Assembly (NCBI GenBank): GCA_947623175.1
Contig: CANQGK010000019.1
Coordinates: 1 to 47,067 of the forward strand
Length of the DNA: 47,067 nucleotides
Origin: an uncultured Clostridia bacterium
GTDB lineage: Bacteria; Bacillota; Clostridia; Oscillospirales; Acutalibacteraceae
Reading direction: 5' to 3'
The translations under genes and the position numbers were made by a program. A model generated the notes under the pieces. The model saw only the letters and a list, made by a program, of their open reading frames with translations, was not told the DNA's origin and did not search any database. Positions 41,791 through 47,067 of this stretch are shown here, in pieces. Numbering within the stretch: position 1 is the first letter of the stretch; every line of letters starts with the position of its first letter.

Positions 41791-42828
41791 TTGCAAAAAA
41801 CCGATATTAAATCCATGAACGAATCCGAGCTTTCGGCTTTTCTCGCGGATACGGGAGAGCCGGCGTTCAGGGCGACACAGCTTTTCAAATGGCTGCAATC
41901 TGGCGTTTCGGATTTTGATCTTATGACCGATATACCGAAAAAGCTGAGGGATAAGTTAAAAGAAACCTGCTATATCGCGGACGTAAAAATCGTAAAGCGG
42001 TTAAAATCCGCCGCGGACGGCACGGTGAAATATCTTTACGAGCTTTACGACGGCGAGTATATCGAGTCGGTGCTTATGAAGTATAAGCACGGCTATACGG
42101 TATGTATATCCACACAGGTTGGGTGCCGCATGGGGTGCGGCTTTTGCGCTTCGGGCATCAACGGACTGTATCGCAATCTGACCGCTTCGGAAATGCTGGC
42201 GCAGATAACCGCCGCCGAGCGGGATAACGGTATCCGCGTTTCCAACGTGGTTATGATGGGAATGGGCGAGCCGCTCGACAATTTTGCAAATTCGGTAAAA
42301 TTTTTACAGCTTGTATCCGACGATAAGGGGATAAATATAGGGCTTCGTCATATTTCGCTTTCCACCTGCGGTCTGGTTCCCGGAATAGAAAAATTAAAGG
42401 AATATAATTTTCCGATAACCCTGTCGATTTCACTGCATGCGCCCTTCGACGACCTGCGAAGCTCGATTATGAGGGTAAATAAAAGGTATAATATATCACA
42501 GCTTTTATCGGCGTGCAGAGGCTATCAGGCGGTCACGACAAGACGAATTTCCTTTGAATACGCTTTAATAGAGGGCGTCAACGACACCGACGCATGCGCC
42601 GCGGAATTGGCGCGAATATTAAAAGGCATTATGTGCCATGTAAATCTTATTCCTGCAAATCCGGTCAAAGAAAATTCTTTTAAAAAGCCGGATAATAATA
42701 AAATTCTTTTCTTTAAATCTCGGCTCGAAGCGCAGGGCTTAAACGCTACCGTGCGACGGACTCTCGGAGCGGACATCGACGCTTCCTGCGGTCAGCTGAG
42801 GCGCAAAGCGAAGGAGGGAAATGTGTGA
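41791..42828 (+). CDS. rlmN: Dual-specificity RNA methyltransferase RlmN
   Basis: A 345-residue radical SAM enzyme that C2-methylates A2503 of 23S rRNA and A37 of some tRNAs. The [4Fe-4S] motif is CRMGCGFC, with VVMMGMGEPLDN and LSTCGLVPGI, and a catalytic Cys near the end in ADIDASCGQL. The start is TTG, 9 nt after GGAGGA; the nearby ATG at 41783 is out of frame. Confidence 0.95.
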   Translation: MQKTDIKSMNESELSAFLADTGEPAFRATQLFKWLQSGVSDFDLMTDIPKKLRDKLKETCYIADVKIVKRLKSAADGTVKYLYELYDGEYIESVLMKYKHGYTVCISTQVGCRMGCGFCASGINGLYRNLTASEMLAQITAAERDNGIRVSNVVMMGMGEPLDNFANSVKFLQLVSDDKGINIGLRHISLSTCGLVPGIEKLKEYNFPITLSISLHAPFDDLRSSIMRVNKRYNISQLLSACRGYQAVTTRRISFEYALIEGVNDTDACAAELARILKGIMCHVNLIPANPVKENSFKKPDNNKILFFKSRLEAQGLNATVRRTLGADIDASCGQLRRKAKEGNV

Positions 42829-43550
42829 AAATATACAGCAAAACCGATACGGGAACGGTAAGAAGCTCCAACCAGGATTCTTTTCTTGCGGGCGAGCTTT
42901 CAAACGACGCCGTATTCGGCATCGTTTGCGACGGTATGGGCGGCGCAAACGCCGGCAACGTCGCGAGTGAAACCGCGGTAAAAATCATTTCGGACTACAT
43001 CATTCATTCCTACAGAGCGGGTATGGACGAGTTTGAAGCGGAAAAAATGCTGAAAAACGCAATCGAAAGCGCCAATATCGAAATTTTCAACATGGCTTCC
43101 AATGACGGGAAGCTGAGCGGTATGGGTACTACGGCGGTAATTGCCCTGGTGCAGGATAATAAGGTGATTTACGCCAACGTGGGCGACAGCAGAATTTATA
43201 TCGCAGACGATGAAATCGTACAGCTTACCCGTGACCATTCGGTGGTGCAGTCTCTGCTTGAAAGCGGGAAAATCACCTTTGAGGACGCCAAGGTGCACCC
43301 GCGAAAAAACGTTATTACGAGGGCGCTCGGCACCGAAGAAACCATTATTGCCGATACTGCGATAACGAATATCAAAGAGGGTCAGACTTTGCTCCTTTGC
43401 AGTGACGGTCTTACGGGTTACGCCGAGGAAAAGGATATTTTGAAGCTGATTAAGGAAAATCCCGCCGATATCGTATGCGATAAGCTTGTAGAGCTTGCCG
43501 TGGCGGGCGGCGGCGGCGACAATATAACTGTTATTACGCTTGTGTGTTAG
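42825..43550 (+). CDS. prpC: PP2C-type protein phosphatase PrpC/Stp
   Basis: A 241-residue metal-dependent Ser/Thr phosphatase opposing the kinase encoded next. PP2C motifs: SNQDSFL, IVCDGMGGANAGNVAS, GMGTTAV, NVGDSRIY, LTRDHSVVQ, LLLCSDGLTGY and GGGDNITVI. The GTG start overlaps the rlmN stop (GTGA), with GGAGGG 6 nt upstream. Confidence 0.96.
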   Translation: MKIYSKTDTGTVRSSNQDSFLAGELSNDAVFGIVCDGMGGANAGNVASETAVKIISDYIIHSYRAGMDEFEAEKMLKNAIESANIEIFNMASNDGKLSGMGTTAVIALVQDNKVIYANVGDSRIYIADDEIVQLTRDHSVVQSLLESGKITFEDAKVHPRKNVITRALGTEETIIADTAITNIKEGQTLLLCSDGLTGYAEEKDILKLIKENPADIVCDKLVELAVAGGGGDNITVITLVC

Positions 43551-43570
43551 AACGGAAAGGATAGGGTACT

Positions 43571-45583
43571 ATGGATAAATTTGTTGGAAAACGACTTGAC
43601 GGCAGATATGAAATACAGGAAATTATCGGCGTAGGCGGTATGGCGGTCGTTTACAAGGCGCATGACAATCAGGAAAACCGCACGGTCGCAATTAAAATTT
43701 TAAAGGAAGAATTTATTTCTAACGAGGAATTTCTGCGCCGTTTTAAAAACGAATCCAAGGCAATAGCCATGCTTTCACATCCGAATATAGTCAACGTATA
43801 CGACGTAAGCTTCGGCGACCTTATACAGTATATAGTAATGGAATACATCGAGGGTATAACCCTTAAGGAATTTATCGAGCGCGAGGGAAGTCTGCGCTGG
43901 AAGGACGCCGTACATTTCACCCTGCAAATACTTAAAGGACTTCAGCATGCGCACGACAAGGGCATCGTTCACCGCGACATAAAGCCGCAGAACATAATGG
44001 TTCTTTCGGACGGTACCATCAAGATCACCGATTTCGGCATCGCCCGTTTTTCGCGCAGCGACCAGCGCACCATAACCGACAAGGCGATAGGCTCGGTTCA
44101 TTATATAAGCCCCGAGCAGGCGCGAGGCGAAAACATCGACGAAAAAGCGGATATTTACTCCGTCGGCGTGATGCTTTACGAAATGCTTACGGGCAAGGTG
44201 CCTTTCCAGGCGGAAAGCGCGGTATCCGTAGCGATAATGCAGCTTCAGCGCGATCCGCAGCTGCCCACCGAAATAAACGGCTCGATACCGTTAGGTCTTG
44301 AGCAGATCACAATGCACGCTATGCAGAAAAATCCCGAAAGGCGCTACCAATCCGCCGCGGAAATGCTCTACGATTTGGGTCAGTTCAGAAAGGATCCCTC
44401 GCTTACCTTTGAGTACCCCTATTTTGTCGATAATTCTCCCACAAAATACGTCGGCAGTCTCTCGGATGTGGACACTGCCGTCGAGCAGGAGCCCGAGGAG
44501 GAAGAGACAAAAGAAAAAAATAACATGATACCCATTCTTGCCGGTATCGCCGCGACACTCATAATCGCCATTATCGTGTTGGGCGTTATGTTTATACCTA
44601 AGCTTTTTTCGGGCACCGGCGAGGAGATAGATTGCCCGAATTTTGTGGGTAAGTCTTTGGAGGACGTCCTGAAAGAATACAAAGACGTCTTCAAGTTTAA
44701 GGACGAGTGGGAAAACAACGCCGATTACGCTTACGGCATAATTTACGAGCAGTCGGAAACAGAGGGTAAAAAGCTTAAAAAGAACGCCGAAATCACCCTT
44801 TACGTCAGCATGGGACAAATGACCAAAAAGGTTCCCGACGTTTACGGCAAAACCGAGTCGGCGGCGGTATCCGAGCTTAAGTCAAAGGGCTTTACCACCG
44901 TCATTGCCGAGGAGCCCAGCGAGGACGTCGACGCGGGTCTCGTTGTGAGAACCGATCCTCAGCGCACGCAGGTAGTGTCCGAGGGTGAAAAAATCACGGT
45001 TTACGTAAGCTCCGGAAAACCGACAAAGAACGTCGACGTACCCGACGTTATCGGAATAACAAAGGAAGCCGCCGAGAAATTACTCAAGGACGAGGGGCTT
45101 AAGTCCACGGTTACCGAGGTGCAGATAACCTCAAACGACAAGTATTATCCCATAGGTTACGTTGTCGCGCAGGATCCCGCCGGCAGATCAAAGCAGGTGC
45201 CCGAGGGCAGTACGGTCAAAATTTCGGTTTGCACGGGTTATAAATTCGACGTAAAAATCGAAAAGAGCGATCTTCCCACGGATTTTGTAACCGATTCTTA
45301 CTACCTTACCCTTTGGGATAACGGCAAGCTTTTCGACAAGGGCGATAAAATAAACGGCAGTGAAATTTCGTCCTATACCTTCGATAATCTCGTTACCACC
45401 CAGGAAACGGTTAACCTTACCGTTAAAATTTCGAGCGACGGAACAGAAGAATGGGATCTGCTTGAAATACAGGTCAACAACAAGACCGGCAGAGTGACGA
45501 TAAGTCAAAGATACTCGGATTATCCCACCAAGCAGGATGAGGAATTGCCCGATTATTCGGACGAGTCGAGCGGTTATTATTGA
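43571..45583 (+). CDS. prkC: PASTA-domain Ser/Thr kinase PrkC/Stk1
   Basis: A 670-residue membrane kinase sensing cell-wall fragments. The kinase domain (about 12-275) has the GVGGMAVVYKA loop, Lys42 in VAIK, HRDIKPQN (134-141) and DFG (154-156). A membrane segment (about 319-343) precedes three extracellular PASTA repeats (about 354-415, 418-482, 488-556). A further domain of about 110 residues (557-670), not PASTA-like and rich in beta pattern, ends the protein. In spore formers PrkC signals germination in response to muropeptides. AAAGGATAGGG precedes the ATG. Confidence 0.96.
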   Translation: MDKFVGKRLDGRYEIQEIIGVGGMAVVYKAHDNQENRTVAIKILKEEFISNEEFLRRFKNESKAIAMLSHPNIVNVYDVSFGDLIQYIVMEYIEGITLKEFIEREGSLRWKDAVHFTLQILKGLQHAHDKGIVHRDIKPQNIMVLSDGTIKITDFGIARFSRSDQRTITDKAIGSVHYISPEQARGENIDEKADIYSVGVMLYEMLTGKVPFQAESAVSVAIMQLQRDPQLPTEINGSIPLGLEQITMHAMQKNPERRYQSAAEMLYDLGQFRKDPSLTFEYPYFVDNSPTKYVGSLSDVDTAVEQEPEEEETKEKNNMIPILAGIAATLIIAIIVLGVMFIPKLFSGTGEEIDCPNFVGKSLEDVLKEYKDVFKFKDEWENNADYAYGIIYEQSETEGKKLKKNAEITLYVSMGQMTKKVPDVYGKTESAAVSELKSKGFTTVIAEEPSEDVDAGLVVRTDPQRTQVVSEGEKITVYVSSGKPTKNVDVPDVIGITKEAAEKLLKDEGLKSTVTEVQITSNDKYYPIGYVVAQDPAGRSKQVPEGSTVKISVCTGYKFDVKIEKSDLPTDFVTDSYYLTLWDNGKLFDKGDKINGSEISSYTFDNLVTTQETVNLTVKISSDGTEEWDLLEIQVNNKTGRVTISQRYSDYPTKQDEELPDYSDESSGYY

Positions 45584-45584
45584 T

Positions 45585-46466
45585 ATGACCGGAACAATAG
45601 TAAAAGCGCTTTCGGGCTTTTATTACACCGAATCCGGCGGTAAAATTTACGAATGCAAGGCAAGGGGAAGCTTCCGCAAAAGCGGAGTTTCCCCTTTGGT
45701 CGGAGACAGAGCGGAAATGGAAAAAACCTCCGATACCTCCGGTGTAATAAACAAAATTCTGCCGCGGAAAAATGCGACGGTTCGCCCCGCCGTAGCCAAT
45801 ATCGATAAGCTCTTTATAGTATCTTCCTTTGTAAATCCGCCGCCGAACGCCTTTTTGACCGATAAAATGACCGTTATCGCGCGCTACAACAATATGGAGC
45901 CCGTCATAGTTTTTAACAAATGCGATATGGGTGATTTTTCCAATTGGCGGAAAATTTACGAAAAATCGGGCTTTAAGGTTTACGTTATTTCGGCTAAGGA
46001 AAAAATCGGAATAAAGGACTTAAAAACCGAACTTAAAGATTGCGTAAGCGCCTTTACCGGCAATTCCGGCGTGGGAAAATCAAGCCTGTTAAACGCGGTT
46101 TTCGGCGAAAATCTGATAGCTACCGGCGAGGTAAGCGAAAAATTGGGCAGGGGCCGTCACACGACGCGGCATACACAGCTTTATCCCCTGCCGTTCGGGG
46201 GATTTGTCGCCGATACCCCCGGTTTTTCCTCCTTTGAGCTCGATACTTCGGATTTTTCGCTCAAGGAAAAATTGGCAGACTGCTTTTGGGATTTCGCGCC
46301 TTTTTCGGCGAATTGCCGCTTTGCCGACTGCACTCACACAAAGGAATCCGGCTGCGCGGTCTTAGAAGCCGTGAGCGCCGGCGATATCGAGCCTACGAGG
46401 CACGCTTCCTATCTTCAGCTGTTTGACGGCATGAAGGATCTAAAGCCATGGCAGAACAAAAAATAA
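45585..46466 (+). CDS. rsgA: Ribosome small subunit GTPase RsgA
   Basis: A 293-residue circularly permuted GTPase that helps 30S maturation. The order is G4 FNKCDMGD, then G1 GNSGVGKSSLLNAV and G3 DTPGFSSFEL, after an N-terminal OB-fold. The C-terminal zinc site is CRFADCTHTKESGCAV. The ATG at 45585 lies one base after the prkC stop with no clear ribosome binding site, so translation is probably coupled. Same order as prpC-prkC-rsgA in Bacillus. Confidence 0.95.
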   Translation: MTGTIVKALSGFYYTESGGKIYECKARGSFRKSGVSPLVGDRAEMEKTSDTSGVINKILPRKNATVRPAVANIDKLFIVSSFVNPPPNAFLTDKMTVIARYNNMEPVIVFNKCDMGDFSNWRKIYEKSGFKVYVISAKEKIGIKDLKTELKDCVSAFTGNSGVGKSSLLNAVFGENLIATGEVSEKLGRGRHTTRHTQLYPLPFGGFVADTPGFSSFELDTSDFSLKEKLADCFWDFAPFSANCRFADCTHTKESGCAVLEAVSAGDIEPTRHASYLQLFDGMKDLKPWQNKK

Positions 46467-46560
46467 CCGCCGCAAAGCATTAAAAAACGCTCCTTTTTGT
46501 AACACATTTTGCTTGCTTTTATATAATGTTAATGTGATTGAAAGCTTGGGAGGGAGCAAA

Positions 46561-46710
46561 ATGAGGCAGCGCGGTAGGTCCGGCAAGGGGCTTTTTGCCG
46601 TTACATTTGCTTTGGGGCTTATTATAAGCTGTTTTTGCCCTCCGAAATTTTTGATCGCGGTGTTGGCGGTCTGGGTAATTATACTCGGGCTCACATCCTG
46701 CAAATATTGA
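46561..46710 (+). CDS. Small hydrophobic peptide between rsgA and spoVM
   Basis: A 49-residue protein with a basic start (MRQRGRSGKG), two hydrophobic stretches joined by CFCPPK, and a final SCKY. GGGAGGGAGC lies 3-12 nt before the ATG, so it is probably translated. TATAAT at 46522-46527 could be its -10 box, but no good sigma-A -35 box is seen; a sporulation sigma factor is possible. No family is recognised. The position before spoVM, in place of the rpe-thiN genes of Bacillus, suggests a sporulation role (inference). Confidence 0.65.
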   Translation: MRQRGRSGKGLFAVTFALGLIISCFCPPKFLIAVLAVWVIILGLTSCKY

Positions 46711-46728
46711 TTTTCGGAGGCGGACGGT

Positions 46729-46812
46729 ATGAAGGTTGTACTTATAAAAAGTCCTAAATTTATGAGCGGAATTTTAAGAATGATATTCGGTATCAAAAAA
46801 CAGAATACATAA
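46729..46812 (+). CDS. spoVM: Stage V sporulation protein M
   Basis: A 27-residue peptide. It matches Bacillus SpoVM position for position at the key sites: Ile6, Lys7, Pro9, Lys10, Phe11, Gly14, Ile15, Arg17 and Gly21 (KSPKFMSGILRMIFG). SpoVM is an amphipathic helix that recognises the convex forespore membrane and anchors the coat ATPase SpoIVA. GGAGG lies 8 nt before the ATG. Genome position after rsgA agrees with Bacillus. It is strong evidence that the organism has an endospore programme. Confidence 0.93.
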   Translation: MKVVLIKSPKFMSGILRMIFGIKKQNT

Positions 46813-46817
46813 TCAGT

Positions 46818-46830
46818 CGGGCATTGCCCG
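46818..46830. other. Small hairpin after spoVM
   Basis: CGGGC, loop ATT, GCCCG, just after the spoVM stop and before the terminator; may protect the mRNA 3' end. Confidence 0.35.
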
Positions 46831-46842
46831 AATACGAAAAGA

Positions 46843-46878
46843 CTTCCTTTAAGCGACGGCTTAAGGAAGCCTTTTTTT
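46843..46878 (+). terminator. Terminator of spoVM
   Basis: CTTCCTTTAAGC pairs with GCTTAAGGAAG (one bulged T) and is followed by seven T. Confidence 0.85.
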
Positions 46879-46889
46879 AAATGAAAAAT

Positions 46890-47050
46890 GAAGCGGCGCG
46901 CAAAGCGCGCCATGAAGCATGAAGCGCTCGCTTGCGCGAGACATTTCGGTGTCCGCTTCGCGGACGGATTGTAAAAGCAAAAGCTTTATATACCCTTGGC
47001 TCCATCTGACGAGGGAGCTGTCGGCGTAGCCGACTGAGGGAGAGATTTTT
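46890..47050. repeat. Hairpin-rich intergenic repeat
   Basis: No gene is visible in the final 190 bp. Five short stems follow in series: GGCGCGC/GCGCGCC (46895-46911), CTCGC/GCGAG (46927-46940), GTCCGC/GCGGAC (46951-46965), GCTCC/GGAGC (46999-47018) and TCGGC/GCCGA (47021-47033). The part from about 46995 resembles the REP-like elements often scattered between genes in gut Clostridia. It is cut off or fading out by the window end. Confidence 0.6.
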
Positions 47051-47067
47051 TATTTTCAATTTCCTTT

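Noticed and set aside
1-47067. CRISPR array, rRNA operon or prophage
   Set aside because: No regularly spaced repeats, rRNA sequence or phage structural genes were seen.

Overview
This 47 kb window reads like a chromosome segment of a spore-forming, low-to-mid GC Clostridia bacterium, probably Oscillospirales-like. The taxonomic call is inferred from gene content: SpoVM, a PrpC/PrkC pair with PASTA repeats, RemA, the c-di-AMP receptor DarA, a FeoB-associated Cys-rich peptide, and the firmicute gene order priA-def-fmt-rsmB-rlmN-prpC-prkC-rsgA-spoVM. Most of the window is housekeeping; accessory DNA is concentrated between about 8 and 18 kb and at both ends.

Layout. 1-3.7 kb: end of a TA-flanked repeat element, then a minus-strand ferrous iron operon (feoA-feoA-feoB-Cys-rich peptide) with a consensus sigma-A promoter whose spacer holds a DtxR-like palindrome. 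A short DtxR-family regulator is encoded divergently. 4-8.8 kb: NatAB-like ABC exporter, threonine ammonia-lyase plus RidA, and a sugar O-acetyltransferase gene broken by a 271-bp miniature element. 8.9-12.7 kb: tRNA-Ala(GGC), a second complete copy of the element lying in the -10 box of a promoter, then an operon of an ABC exporter with PH-like and zinc-ribbon N-terminal regions, a DUF1854 protein and DarA. 12.8-15 kb: one protein joining an XRE-type DNA-binding domain to a GH51-like arabinofuranosidase. 15.1-18 kb: an AT-rich DpnII/MboI-type restriction-modification island (HTH-fused Dam-like methylase, GATC endonuclease, second methylase).

18-32.6 kb (minus strand): aspS, hisS, mgsA, minD-like, mrdA, mreD, mreC, mreB, lipid kinase, tsaD, an arginine phosphatase-RimI fusion and polA, i.e. 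translation, cell-shape and tRNA-modification genes. 32.7-46.8 kb (plus strand): dusB (apparently leaderless), yebC, yicC, remA, gmk, rpoZ, priA, def, fmt, rsmB, rlmN, prpC, prkC, rsgA, a 49-residue membrane peptide and the 27-residue SpoVM. The last 190 bp is a hairpin-rich intergenic repeat.

The best candidates for undescribed biology are the miniature element family (three copies: one breaks a gene, one sits in a promoter, one precedes a terminator), the ABC/DUF1854/DarA operon that may tie an uncharacterised exporter to c-di-AMP, the XRE-GH51 fusion, the arginine phosphatase-RimI fusion, and the leaderless dusB promoter. Positions and motifs were read by eye; family assignments come from recognised motifs and were not checked by database search.
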